Shown one piece after another: positions 17,775 through 26,308 of a stretch of 64,000 nucleotides of DNA (its first letter is position 1; each line of letters starts with the position of its first letter). Position numbers and translations under genes: made by a program. The notes beneath the pieces were generated by a model, which was not told the DNA's origin, searched no databases, and worked only from the letters and a program-made list of their open reading frames with translations. This DNA comes from Zoogloea sp041914405 (GTDB lineage: Bacteria > Pseudomonadota > Gammaproteobacteria > Burkholderiales > Rhodocyclaceae). The stretch spans positions 62,001 through 126,000 of the forward strand of contig NZ_JAYSDK010000004.1 of the NCBI RefSeq assembly GCF_041914405.1. Direction: 5' to 3'.

Positions 17775-18149
17775 ATGCACGTCATCGCCACATCCGGAGC
17801 CCCCCAGGCCATCGGTCCCTACGCCCAGGCCATCGTTGTCGACGGCTGGCTGTTCAGTTCGGGGCAGATCCCGCTGACCGCCGCCGGCGAGCTGCTCGCC
17901 ACCGATATCGAAGCCCAGACCGAGCAGGTGTTCGACAACCTCACCGCCGTGCTGGAAGCGGCCGGCGCGTCCCTCGCCCAGGTCGTCAAATGCACCGTCT
18001 TCGTCAAGGACCTGAATGACTTCGCACGTCTCAACGCCGTCTATGAGCGCCGCTTCGGCGCCCACAAGCCGGCCCGTTCAACGGTCGAAGTGGCGCGCCT
18101 GCCCCGCGACGTCCAGGTCGAGATCGAAGCCATCGCCCGCCTGGGCTGA
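17775..18149 (+). CDS. ridA: RidA family enamine/imine deaminase
   Basis: A 124-residue Rid protein: GAPQAIGPYAQAI near the start, FSSGQIPL, and the arginine region PARSTVEVARLP. It hydrolyses reactive 2-aminoacrylate/imine intermediates, which D-amino acid dehydrogenase reactions release, so its place after dadA makes biochemical sense. GAGGAG lies upstream of the ATG. Confidence 0.92.
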   Translation: MHVIATSGAPQAIGPYAQAIVVDGWLFSSGQIPLTAAGELLATDIEAQTEQVFDNLTAVLEAAGASLAQVVKCTVFVKDLNDFARLNAVYERRFGAHKPARSTVEVARLPRDVQVEIEAIARLG

Positions 18150-18200
18150 CGGCGCGTCCCATCGTCTGATCCGGCGGGGCCGGACTGAAAGGAATTTGTC

Positions 18201-19613
18201 ATGACAGATGTCAAAACACTGCTTGCCGAGGAAGGGCGTCACGAGGCGAGGGATCTCCACCGTGGCCTGAAGGACCGGCACATCCAGATGATCGCCCTCG
18301 GCGGCGCCATCGGCGTCGGCCTGTTCCTGGGCGCCGGCCGGGCCATTGCCGTTGCCGGGCCGGGGCTGCTGCTGAGCTATGCCCTCGGCGGCCTGATCAT
18401 CTTTTTCATCATGCGCGCGCTTGGCGAGCTCCTGCTCTACCGCCCGGTGGCCGGCTCCTTCGCCACCTACGCCGAAGAGTTCATCGGGCCCTTCGCCGGC
18501 TTCGCCACCGGCTGGTCCTACTGGTTCACCTGGGTGACCATCGGCATGGCCGAGATCACGGCCGTCGCCGTGTATATCCATTACTGGTTTCCCGAGGTCC
18601 CCCAGTGGATACCGGCGCTGGTCACCCTCGCCGTGCTGTACACGGTCAATCGCATCTCGGTGGCGCTGTTCGGCGAGCTGGAGTTCTGGTTCGCGCTGAT
18701 CAAGGTCGTCACCATCGTCGCGATGATCCTGATCGGCCTGGCCATCATCTGTTTCGACCTCACGCCCCTCGGACCTACGGCCAGCTTCTCCAACCTGTGG
18801 AGCCACCAGGGCTTCATGCCCTTCGGCATCCTGGGCGTCGTGATGACGCTGCAGATCGTCATGTTCGCCTACCAGGGGGTCGAACTGATCGGCGTCACCG
18901 CCGGCGAGGCGCAAAACCCGGAGAAGGTCCTGCCGAGCGCCACCAACAGCATCATCTGGCGCATCCTGGCCTTCTACCTCGGCGCCCTCGTAGTCATGAT
19001 GGCCTTGGTGCCATGGAGCGAGCTCAAGCCCGGCGTCAGTCCCTTCGTCTTCGTCTTCGAGCGCATCGGCATTCCCGGCGCGGCTGGGCTGATCAACTTC
19101 GTCGTCATCACCGCGGCGGCATCGTCCTGCAACAGCGGCATCTTCAGCACCGGCCGCATGCTCTACACCCTGGCCCAGTTCCGCCAGGCGCCGCGAGCCT
19201 TCGGCAAGGTGGACCGGCACCACCTGCCGGCCAACGCCATCACCTTCTCGGCGGCCCTGATGAGTATCGGCGTAGTGCTCAACTACATCGTGCCGGAGGA
19301 AGTCTTCGTCTGGGTGACCAGCATCTCCCTCATCGGCGCGTTGTGGACCTGGTCGGTCATCGTCATCGCCCACCTCGGCTACCGCAAGGCCGTGGCCGCC
19401 GGGCAAGCCAAGGCGGTGGCCTTCCGCATGTCGGGCGCCCCCTACATGAACTGGATCGTGGTCGCCTTCATGGTCGCCGTCGGCGCCCTCCTCGCCCTCG
19501 ATCCCAGCACGCGGGTCGCCCTCTACGTGGCCCCCGCCTGGTTCGCCCTGCTCGGTATCGGCTATCGCCTGAGCAAGGCCGGAAGACCGCAGCTCGTAGC
19601 CACCAGCGCCTGA
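18201..19613 (+). CDS. Amino acid permease, APC superfamily (CycA/ProY-like)
   Basis: A 470-residue transporter with about 12 membrane segments. The N-terminal AAT-family hallmark is RHIQMIALGGAIGVGLFLGAG, and the family loop YQGVELIGVTAGEAQNPEKVLP is present. It is closest in pattern to the alanine/glycine/D-serine and proline permeases. As the third gene of the alanine operon it probably imports D- or L-alanine or related small neutral amino acids. The exact substrate is inference. Confidence 0.9.
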   Translation: MTDVKTLLAEEGRHEARDLHRGLKDRHIQMIALGGAIGVGLFLGAGRAIAVAGPGLLLSYALGGLIIFFIMRALGELLLYRPVAGSFATYAEEFIGPFAGFATGWSYWFTWVTIGMAEITAVAVYIHYWFPEVPQWIPALVTLAVLYTVNRISVALFGELEFWFALIKVVTIVAMILIGLAIICFDLTPLGPTASFSNLWSHQGFMPFGILGVVMTLQIVMFAYQGVELIGVTAGEAQNPEKVLPSATNSIIWRILAFYLGALVVMMALVPWSELKPGVSPFVFVFERIGIPGAAGLINFVVITAAASSCNSGIFSTGRMLYTLAQFRQAPRAFGKVDRHHLPANAITFSAALMSIGVVLNYIVPEEVFVWVTSISLIGALWTWSVIVIAHLGYRKAVAAGQAKAVAFRMSGAPYMNWIVVAFMVAVGALLALDPSTRVALYVAPAWFALLGIGYRLSKAGRPQLVATSA

Positions 19614-19685
19614 TTCCCCCCGGCCCGGCCCCGGGCGGGGCCGTTCGACGCCACACACTCACGCCTCATCTCGAAGGACCCCGGC

Positions 19686-20798
19686 ATGACCGACCAGCAC
19701 CCCATCAGGGCAGGCGCCCTGCTCAGCATCGACCTCGACGCCCTCTGCGACAATTGGCGGAGCCTCAAAGCAAAGCTGGCAAGTGCGGAATGCGCCGCCG
19801 TGGTCAAGGCCGACGCCTATGGCCTGGGCGCCGAGCGCGTTGCCCCGGCGCTGTATCGCGCCGGCTGCCGCAACTTCTTCGTCGCCCACCTCAACGAAGG
19901 CATTGCGCTCCGCCCCGCCTTGCCCGCCGATGCATCCATTTACGTCCTGCACGGGCCCCACCCTGGCGACGAGCGCGAGTTCGTCCACCACCGGCTCGTT
20001 CCCGTCCTCAACAGCCTGCCGCAACTCGGCGCCTGGCAGGCCCTCGCCCGCGACCTGGATACCGTCCTGCCCGCCATCCTTCAGGTGGACACCGGCATGG
20101 CCCGCCTCGGCCTCGCCCCGGACGAATTCGACCGCCTGGTAAGCAGCCCGGCCTCGTTGCTGGGGCTCTCGCTGAAGTTCATCATCAGCCACCTGGCCAG
20201 CGCCGAAGACCAGGACAACCCGGCCAATCCCCTGCAGCTCGCACGCTTTCGCGAGGCCATGGCGCGCTTGCCCGGCGTCCCCGGCAGCCTCGCCAACTCC
20301 TCCGGGATCTTTCTCGGCGACGACTACCACTTCAACCTGGTCCGCCCGGGCGCCGCGCTCTACGGCGTTGCACCGGTGGCCGGACAGGCCAACCCGATGC
20401 GGCCCGTCATCCGCCTGCAGGGCAAGGTCCTGCAGACGCGTACCATCGCCGCCGGCACCGCGGTCGGCTATTCCCACACCTGGACCGCACCACGCCCCTC
20501 GCGCATCGCCACCGTGGCGGTCGGCTATGCCGACGGCTACCTGCGCAGCCTGAGCAACCGCGGCACACTCAGTTGCGATGGCATCCCGCTACCCCTCATC
20601 GGAAACATCTCCATGGACACCCTGATTGTCGACATCACCGACCTACCGGAAGGACGCATCACGGAAGGCGAACTGCTCGACCTCGCCGACCCGCTGAATG
20701 GCGTCGACGCCATTGCCGCCCGGGCCGGCACCATCGGCTACGAGATCCTGACCAGCTTGGGACGTCGCTATGCGCGTCGCTACCTCGGAGAGTTCTGA
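19686..20798 (+). CDS. dadX: Alanine racemase, catabolic type
   Basis: A 370-residue PLP enzyme interconverting L- and D-alanine. The cofactor lysine is in AVVKADAYGLGA near residue 42; other family elements are QVDTGMARLG, ANSSGIFL, NLVRPGAALYG, and IGNISMDT near the C-terminus. Its place after dadA and a permease suggests the catabolic isozyme (DadX role), though alr would be an equally valid name. A stem without a T-run follows at 20829-20847 and may end the operon. Confidence 0.9.
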   Translation: MTDQHPIRAGALLSIDLDALCDNWRSLKAKLASAECAAVVKADAYGLGAERVAPALYRAGCRNFFVAHLNEGIALRPALPADASIYVLHGPHPGDEREFVHHRLVPVLNSLPQLGAWQALARDLDTVLPAILQVDTGMARLGLAPDEFDRLVSSPASLLGLSLKFIISHLASAEDQDNPANPLQLARFREAMARLPGVPGSLANSSGIFLGDDYHFNLVRPGAALYGVAPVAGQANPMRPVIRLQGKVLQTRTIAAGTAVGYSHTWTAPRPSRIATVAVGYADGYLRSLSNRGTLSCDGIPLPLIGNISMDTLIVDITDLPEGRITEGELLDLADPLNGVDAIAARAGTIGYEILTSLGRRYARRYLGEF

Positions 20799-20828
20799 CA
20801 CACCCTGAACGCGCGCCCCTCCGGACAG

Positions 20829-20847
20829 TTCGGCCACGAGGGCCGAA
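20829..20847 (+). terminator. Stem-loop after the alanine operon
   Basis: A 7-bp perfect stem (TTCGGCC/GGCCGAA) with a 5-base loop, 31 bases after the racemase stop. There is no T-run, so it may protect the 3' end rather than terminate by itself. Confidence 0.35.
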
Positions 20848-20988
20848 GGGGCGGTCGCCCCGGTACGGAAGCCCAGTCGAACTGGTCTGGGGGTGACGTC
20901 GATAGGACTAAAATCGGGCCTCCAAGGACAGGCGTGGAAGATCCGCTACATCCAAGCGCCGATGCCTCACCCAAAGAGAGCGCTCCAC

Positions 20989-21357
20989 ATGTCGATGACG
21001 CCGAACCAGGTTGCCGAGTTCTGCCTGACCCTGCCGGGTACCCGTGAGTCTTTCAAATGGGGCAACAACCGGGTTTTTTCGATTGCGGACGAGAAGATGT
21101 TCGCCATGCTCAGCGCGCCGGCCAAGGGCGTGGCAGGGCTGGCCTTCAAGGTCGATGGCGATCTGTTCCTGGGGTACACCGACCGCCCCGGAATCCGGCC
21201 AGCGCCCTACCTGGCCCGTGCACGCTGGATCGCGATGGACCTGCCCTACCCCCTTGGCGAGGCGGAATTGAAGGCCGCGCTGACACGGGCCCACCAGTTG
21301 GTGGCGCTGCGCCTGCCCAAATACCAGCAGCCGGAATTTCTTGTTCCGGAAAGCTAA
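20989..21357 (+). CDS. MmcQ/YjbR family DNA-binding-fold protein
   Basis: A 122-residue protein of the MmcQ/YjbR family (CyaY-like fold): EFCLTLPGTRESFKWGNNRVFSIADEKMFAML at the start and ARARWIAMDL in the middle are typical. The function of the family is poorly defined. The ATG at 20989 (MSMTPNQ) is chosen because similar proteins start there; the next in-frame ATG is 6 bases later. It may be a separate transcript from the alanine operon. Confidence 0.8.
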   Translation: MSMTPNQVAEFCLTLPGTRESFKWGNNRVFSIADEKMFAMLSAPAKGVAGLAFKVDGDLFLGYTDRPGIRPAPYLARARWIAMDLPYPLGEAELKAALTRAHQLVALRLPKYQQPEFLVPES

Positions 21358-21383
21358 GCCCGACGCCGACGCCCGGCTTCGCT

Positions 21384-22979
21384 TCAAGCCTGCGCGAAGA
21401 CCTGGACCCGGTTCCGGCCGGCGCGCTTGGCCTCGTACATGGCTTCATCGGCATGCTTGAGCAATTCGATGCTGCCGAGGCCGTGCTCGGGATAGAGGGC
21501 GATGCCGATGCTGGCGGAAATGTTTATGAGATGACGGTCGATCTCGAAGGGCCTGGCGAGGGCTGAGCAGAGTTTTTGCGCCACGGCCAGGGCATCGGGC
21601 GCGTCCGTGATGTTGCGCAGGAGCAGGATGAACTCGTCGCCGCCCACCCGCGCCACGGTATCGGATTCGCGCAGGCTGTGGCGCAGGCGGATGGCGACCT
21701 GCTGCAGCAAACAGTCGCCGATGCCATGCCCCAGGTTGTCGTTGATCTGCTTGAAGTCGTCCAGGTCCATGAAAATGACCGCCAGTTGCTGGCCATCGCG
21801 CTTCGCGTTCACCAACGCCTGCTCGAGGCGATCGGAAAACAGTGCGCGGTTGGGCAGATCGGTCAGCGGATCGTGTTGCGCCAGATGGCGGATGCGCCCC
21901 TCTGCCTCCCGGCTCTCGCAGAGGGCAAGGCGCAGGCGATGGTTGATGCGGTAGATGTACATTGCAATGGCGCTGACGCCCGCCAGTAGCGACAGGGCGA
22001 TATACAGCGTCGTTGGATCATGCGGGGCAGCGGGCTCGTAAAGAAAACCATTCAGGGCGTAGTTGCCAGGCAGCAGCCCGAGATCGGCATAGGTGTTGGC
22101 GATGTGGCGCCAGCGCCCACGGTTCATGTAACCGACTTCAACCAGATCGGTACGCATCAGCGACGCCATGCGCTGGGCCTCAAAGAGATAGAAGTCGCGC
22201 GGATGCTGCGTGGAGTACTTGGCCAGGAGCAGATCGACGATTTCCTCCGGATGCTGCATTGCATACTGCCAGCCGCGCAGACTGGCCTCCCGGAAGGCAC
22301 GCACGCGCTCCGGATGGGCCTTCAGTTCCTGCTCGGTGGTGAACAGGTTGTCGCCGTAGAAGTCGATACCGCCGGCCCGTGGCGTATAGACCTGATAGTC
22401 GAACTTGGCGCGGTCCAGGTAGTAAGGCTCGTTGCTGACGTAAGCGGAGATGGCGTCGACGCGGCCTTCGATCAGGTCTTCCGGATTGAAGCTGTGGGGC
22501 AACTGGACGAGGCGATCGAGCGTGATGCCTTCCTGCTTGAGATAGGCAAACAGCTCATCCGACTGCGGTTCGATCATGACGCGTTTGCCAACGATGTCAT
22601 GGATGGCCTGGGTACCGCTGTCCTCGCGCGCAATCAGCACCAACGGGGAATGCTGGAATATCACCGCGAGCACGACCACCGGCTTGCCGGACTTGCGGGC
22701 CAGCAGCAGGCTGCTGGTTCCTACGCCGTACTGGGCCTGATCGGTCAGGACCGCCTGCAGCGGATCGACGCCCGGCGTGGCTTCACGCAACTGGACATCC
22801 AGGCCGGCCTCCCGGTAATAGCCCTTCTCAAGCGCCGCGTAATAGCCGGCAAACTGGAAGGCATGGCTCCACTTGAGCTGCAGGGAGACCTTTTCCAGAG
22901 CGTGGGCCATGCCGGCAGGCACCAGCAAGGCAGCGAAAAGCAGCGGCCACAGACAACGACGCAAAACATGACAATGCAT
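21384..22979 (-). CDS. Diguanylate cyclase with periplasmic NMT1/THI5-like binding domain
   Basis: A 531-residue sensor enzyme. A signal/anchor (LLFAALLVPAGMAHA) is followed by an SBP domain of the SsuA/THI5 type (VSLQLKWSHAFQFAGYYAALEKGYY, residues ~28-310), then a membrane helix (IALSLLAGVSAIAMYIYRI) and a C-terminal GGDEF domain. The active-site motif is intact (VARVGGDEFILLL), and DPLTDLPNRALF marks the domain start. No EAL domain follows. It should make cyclic-di-GMP in response to a small periplasmic ligand. It is divergent from nirB, sharing its upstream region. Confidence 0.9.
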   Translation of the reverse strand: MHCHVLRRCLWPLLFAALLVPAGMAHALEKVSLQLKWSHAFQFAGYYAALEKGYYREAGLDVQLREATPGVDPLQAVLTDQAQYGVGTSSLLLARKSGKPVVVLAVIFQHSPLVLIAREDSGTQAIHDIVGKRVMIEPQSDELFAYLKQEGITLDRLVQLPHSFNPEDLIEGRVDAISAYVSNEPYYLDRAKFDYQVYTPRAGGIDFYGDNLFTTEQELKAHPERVRAFREASLRGWQYAMQHPEEIVDLLLAKYSTQHPRDFYLFEAQRMASLMRTDLVEVGYMNRGRWRHIANTYADLGLLPGNYALNGFLYEPAAPHDPTTLYIALSLLAGVSAIAMYIYRINHRLRLALCESREAEGRIRHLAQHDPLTDLPNRALFSDRLEQALVNAKRDGQQLAVIFMDLDDFKQINDNLGHGIGDCLLQQVAIRLRHSLRESDTVARVGGDEFILLLRNITDAPDALAVAQKLCSALARPFEIDRHLINISASIGIALYPEHGLGSIELLKHADEAMYEAKRAGRNRVQVFAQA

Positions 22980-23070
22980 TTGCAGAATTATGCGCTGCGC
23001 GCCGCCTCACCCCGGCAAATTTTGGTGTCAGATTAACCCTCAGGCCGCCCCGCTCCAAACCCGTGCCCCC

Positions 23071-23087
23071 TGCACCAGCCAAGTGCA
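23071..23087. promoter_or_regulatory. NtrC-type enhancer site upstream of nirB
   Basis: TGCAC-N7-GTGCA, a perfect 17-bp dyad matching the NtrC consensus spacing. It is centred 84 bp upstream of the -12 element of the sigma-54 promoter at 23150. Confidence 0.7.
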
Positions 23088-23149
23088 TCCCCCGGCGCTT
23101 TTCCGCCCCCAAGCCCCGCCCACCGCCCATTTTCCGCCCAATCCGGGGC

Positions 23150-23165
23150 TGGCCCACCTCTTGCT
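23150..23165 (+). promoter_or_regulatory. Sigma-54 promoter of the nirB operon
   Basis: TGGCCC-N5-TTGCT: the GG and GC elements and the spacing are right, with one departure (C for A) in the -24 box. The leader to nirB would be about 215 bases. Confidence 0.65.
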
Positions 23166-23323
23166 AAAGAGAAACCAGACCCCGGCTGGCAACGCTGCCG
23201 AAGGGGAATTTGCCTCCGCCAACGACGGCGGGATTCGAGTGAGCAGGATGCCCTTGGGCGCCGCTCGCCAGTTCCAACCCGAGTTTGAGCCGCGTTCTGC
23301 GGGGGCCCTTGATGCGCCGTGCC

Positions 23324-23339
23324 ATTCACGTCCGTGAAT
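23324..23339 (+). promoter_or_regulatory. nirB leader hairpin 1
   Basis: A perfect inverted repeat (ATTCAC-GTCC-GTGAAT), 8 bases before a second larger hairpin. Tandem hairpins in nitrate/nitrite assimilation leaders are often targets of ANTAR antiterminators (NasR/NasT), but the hexaloop signature of those is not seen here. Confidence 0.4.
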
Positions 23340-23346
23340 CGCCGGT

Positions 23347-23386
23347 GATCCTGCGAGGCTTCCGGTGGAGCCGGACTCGCAGGATC
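23347..23386 (+). promoter_or_regulatory. nirB leader hairpin 2, overlapping the ribosome-binding region
   Basis: An 11-bp perfect stem (GATCCTGCGAG with CTCGCAGGATC), extended inside by TCCGG/CCGGA. Its 3' arm contains the AGGAT that serves as ribosome site and ends 4 bases before the nirB ATG. Folding should hide the start site, suggesting translational or attenuation control. Confidence 0.55.
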
Positions 23387-23390
23387 GAAT

Positions 23391-25928
23391 ATGAAAATCA
23401 TCGTTGTCGGCCACGGCATGGTGGGCCACAAGTTCCTCGAAGAACTTCACCAACTGGCATCCGTTCCCACTGAAGTCAGCGTGCTCTGCGAGGAGCCGCG
23501 CGCGGCTTACGACCGGGTGCATCTGTCCGAATTCTTCGCCGGCAAGAGCGCCGACGAACTGTCCCTGGTGGCGCCCGGCTTCTTCGAGGAGAGCGGCTTT
23601 GCGCTGCGCCTGAAGACCCGCGCCAGCGCCATCGACCGCCGCAAGAAGACGGTGACCACCGCCGACGGCGAGGTGCTGTCCTACGACAAGCTGGTGCTGG
23701 CCACCGGCTCCGTGCCCTTCGTGCCGCCGCTGCGCGGTGCCGACCGGGCCGACTGCTTCGTCTATCGCACCATCGAAGACCTGGAAGCGATGACCGAGGC
23801 CGGCAAGCGCTCGAAGAGCGGCGTGGTGGTCGGCGGCGGCCTGCTCGGCCTGGAATGCGCCAAGGCCCTGCGCGACCTGGGCCTGGAAACCCACGTGGTC
23901 GAGTTTGCGCCGCGCCTGATGGCGGTGCAGGTGGACGACGACGGCGGCCGCATCCTGCGCAACAAGATCGAGGAGCTGGGCGTGCATGTGCACACCAGCC
24001 GCCACACGACGGAGATCACCGACGGCGCCCGCGCCCGCCACCGCATGGTGTTCGACGACGGCACCTACCTCGAGACCGACATGATCGTGTTCTCCGCCGG
24101 CATCCGCCCGCGCGACGAGCTGGCCCGCCAGAACGCACTGGCCGTCGGCGCCCGCGGCGGCATCGCGGTGGACGACCACTGCCGCACGACCGATCCCGAC
24201 GTGTACGCCATCGGCGAGTGCGCGGCGTGGAAGGACCAGCTGTTCGGCCTCGTCGCCCCCGGCTACGACATGGCCCGCGTGGCGGCCCGCCACATGACCG
24301 GCCAGAAGGATGCGGCCTTCGCCGGCGCCGACATGAGCACCAAGCTCAAGCTGATGGGCGTGGATGTGGCCAGCATCGGCGACGCGCAAGGGCGCACCCC
24401 CGGCTGCCGCAGCTTCCGCTACATGGACGAGGTGAAGCAGATCTACAAGAAGATCGTCACCAGCGCCGACGGCAAGCAGCTGATCGGCGCGGTGCTGGTC
24501 GGCAACGCCGACGAGTACGGCACGCTGCTGCAGATGGCCCTCAACGGCATCGCGCTACCGGCCGACCCGGAATTCCTGATCCTGCCGTCCAGCGACGGCA
24601 AGGCCAAGCCCGGCCTGGGCGTGGATGCGCTGCCCGACAGCGCCCAGATCTGTTCCTGCAACAACGTCAGCAAGGGCCAGATCTGCGCGGCGGTGGCCGA
24701 CGGCGCCACCACCATCGGCGCGCTGAAGGCCTGCACCAAGGCCGGCGCCACCTGCGGCGGCTGCGTGCCGCTGGTGACGCAGGTGATGAAGGCCGAGATG
24801 AGCCGCCTGGGCATGGCGGTGAACAACCACCTCTGCGAGCACTTCTCCTACTCCCGCCAGGAGCTGTTCCACCTCATCAAGGTCGGCCAGATCAAGACCT
24901 TCGACGAGCTGCTGGCCAAGCACGGCCAGGGCCTCGGCTGCGACATCTGCAAGCCCGCCGCGGCGAGCATCTTCGCGTCGTGCTGGAACGAGTTCGTGCT
25001 GAAGAAGGAGCTGGCCGGCCTGCAGGACAGCAACGACTACTTCCTCGGCAACATCCAGAAGGACGGCACCTATTCCGTGGTGCCGCGCATGGCGGGCGGC
25101 GAAGTGACACCGGACGGCCTGATCGCCGTCGGCCAGGTGGCCAAGAAGTACGGCCTCTACACCAAGGTCACCGGCGGCCAGCGGGTCGACCTGTTCGGCG
25201 CCCGCGTCGAGCAGCTGCCGCTGATCTGGGAAGAGCTGATCGCCGCCGGCTTCGAATCCGGCCACGCCTACGGCAAGTCCCTGCGCACCGTGAAGAGCTG
25301 CGTCGGCAGCACCTGGTGCCGCTACGGCGTGGATGACAGCGTCGGCCTCGCGGTGGAGCTGGAGAACCGCTACAAAGGCCTGCGCGCACCGCACAAGATC
25401 AAGTTCGGCGTGTCCGGCTGCACGCGGGAATGCGCCGAGGCCCAGGGCAAGGACGTGGGCATCATCGCCACCGAGAAAGGCTGGAACCTCTACGTGTGCG
25501 GCAACGGCGGCATGAAGCCGCGCCACGCCGAGCTGCTCGCCGCGGACCTGACCAAGGCCCAGCTGGTGCAGCTGATCGACCGCTTCCTGATGTTCTACGT
25601 GCGCACCGCCGACCGCCTGCAGCGCACCAGCACCTGGCGCGACAACCTGGACGGTGGCCTGGACTACCTGAAGGACGTGGTGGTGAACGACAGCCTCGGC
25701 CTCGCCGCCGAGCTGGAAGCCCAGATGCAGCACGTGGTGGACACCTACCAGTGCGAGTGGAAGACCGCCGTCACCACCCCCGAGGTGCGCCAGCGCTTCC
25801 GTTCCTTCGTCAATAGCGACAAGGCCGACGAGCACATCGTCTTCGTGCAGGAGCGCGGCCAGATCCGCCCGGCCCGCGCCGACGAACGCCCCGCCGACGC
25901 GCTCGACGACACCGCCATTCCCGCCTGA
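23391..25928 (+). CDS. nirB: Assimilatory-type nitrite reductase (NADH), large subunit
   Basis: An 845-residue enzyme reducing nitrite to ammonium in the cytoplasm. Order of domains: FAD/NAD-binding reductase (MKIIVVGHGMVGHKFLEEL; VVGGGLLGLECAKAL), BFD-like iron-sulfur region (CSCNNVSKGQICAAV and later GQGLGCDICKP), then the sirohaem/4Fe-4S domain, with cysteines in KSCVGSTWCRYG and SGCTRECAEAQGKD. First gene of nirB-nirD-nitrite channel. The NtrC/sigma-54 type promoter indicates control by nitrogen status. Confidence 0.96.
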   Translation: MKIIVVGHGMVGHKFLEELHQLASVPTEVSVLCEEPRAAYDRVHLSEFFAGKSADELSLVAPGFFEESGFALRLKTRASAIDRRKKTVTTADGEVLSYDKLVLATGSVPFVPPLRGADRADCFVYRTIEDLEAMTEAGKRSKSGVVVGGGLLGLECAKALRDLGLETHVVEFAPRLMAVQVDDDGGRILRNKIEELGVHVHTSRHTTEITDGARARHRMVFDDGTYLETDMIVFSAGIRPRDELARQNALAVGARGGIAVDDHCRTTDPDVYAIGECAAWKDQLFGLVAPGYDMARVAARHMTGQKDAAFAGADMSTKLKLMGVDVASIGDAQGRTPGCRSFRYMDEVKQIYKKIVTSADGKQLIGAVLVGNADEYGTLLQMALNGIALPADPEFLILPSSDGKAKPGLGVDALPDSAQICSCNNVSKGQICAAVADGATTIGALKACTKAGATCGGCVPLVTQVMKAEMSRLGMAVNNHLCEHFSYSRQELFHLIKVGQIKTFDELLAKHGQGLGCDICKPAAASIFASCWNEFVLKKELAGLQDSNDYFLGNIQKDGTYSVVPRMAGGEVTPDGLIAVGQVAKKYGLYTKVTGGQRVDLFGARVEQLPLIWEELIAAGFESGHAYGKSLRTVKSCVGSTWCRYGVDDSVGLAVELENRYKGLRAPHKIKFGVSGCTRECAEAQGKDVGIIATEKGWNLYVCGNGGMKPRHAELLAADLTKAQLVQLIDRFLMFYVRTADRLQRTSTWRDNLDGGLDYLKDVVVNDSLGLAAELEAQMQHVVDTYQCEWKTAVTTPEVRQRFRSFVNSDKADEHIVFVQERGQIRPARADERPADALDDTAIPA

Positions 25929-25939
25929 GGAGACCCGCC

Positions 25940-26278
25940 ATGAGCATCGCCCCCCTCGTCTGGACCACCATCTGCAAGGTGGATGAAATCCTGCCCAATA
26001 CCGGCGTCTGCGCGCTGGTGGAGGACCGCCACGTGGCGGTCTTCCGTGTCGGCCAAGCCGACTTCTACGCCATCGACAACGTGGACCCGAAGTCCGGCGC
26101 CAGCGTGCTGTCGCGCGGCCTGCTGGGCAACCTCGGCGAGCACGTCGTGGTCGCCTCGCCGCTCTACAAGAACCACTTCGACCTGGCCACCGGCGCGTGC
26201 CTGGAGGCGCCCGAGCACTCCGTGCGCGCCCACTCGGTGCGCATCGACGACCAGCGCGTGCTGGTCGCCCTGGGCTGA
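25940..26278 (+). CDS. nirD: Nitrite reductase (NADH), small subunit
   Basis: A 112-residue Rieske-fold protein lacking the Rieske Cys/His ligands, as usual for NirD (NTGVCALVEDRHVAVFRV, then SPLYKNHFDLATG). It starts 11 bases after nirB with GAGGAG upstream, and assembles with NirB. Confidence 0.94.
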   Translation: MSIAPLVWTTICKVDEILPNTGVCALVEDRHVAVFRVGQADFYAIDNVDPKSGASVLSRGLLGNLGEHVVVASPLYKNHFDLATGACLEAPEHSVRAHSVRIDDQRVLVALG

Positions 26279-26308
26279 GCCCCGCCCCGAATTCAGAAAG
26301 GAACTGAA

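Noticed and set aside
23324..23386. Possible ANTAR (NasR/NasT) antitermination leader for nirB
   Set aside because: Two hairpins are present, but neither has the expected hexaloop with A1 and G4, and no terminator T-run follows. Kept only as hairpins of unknown mechanism.
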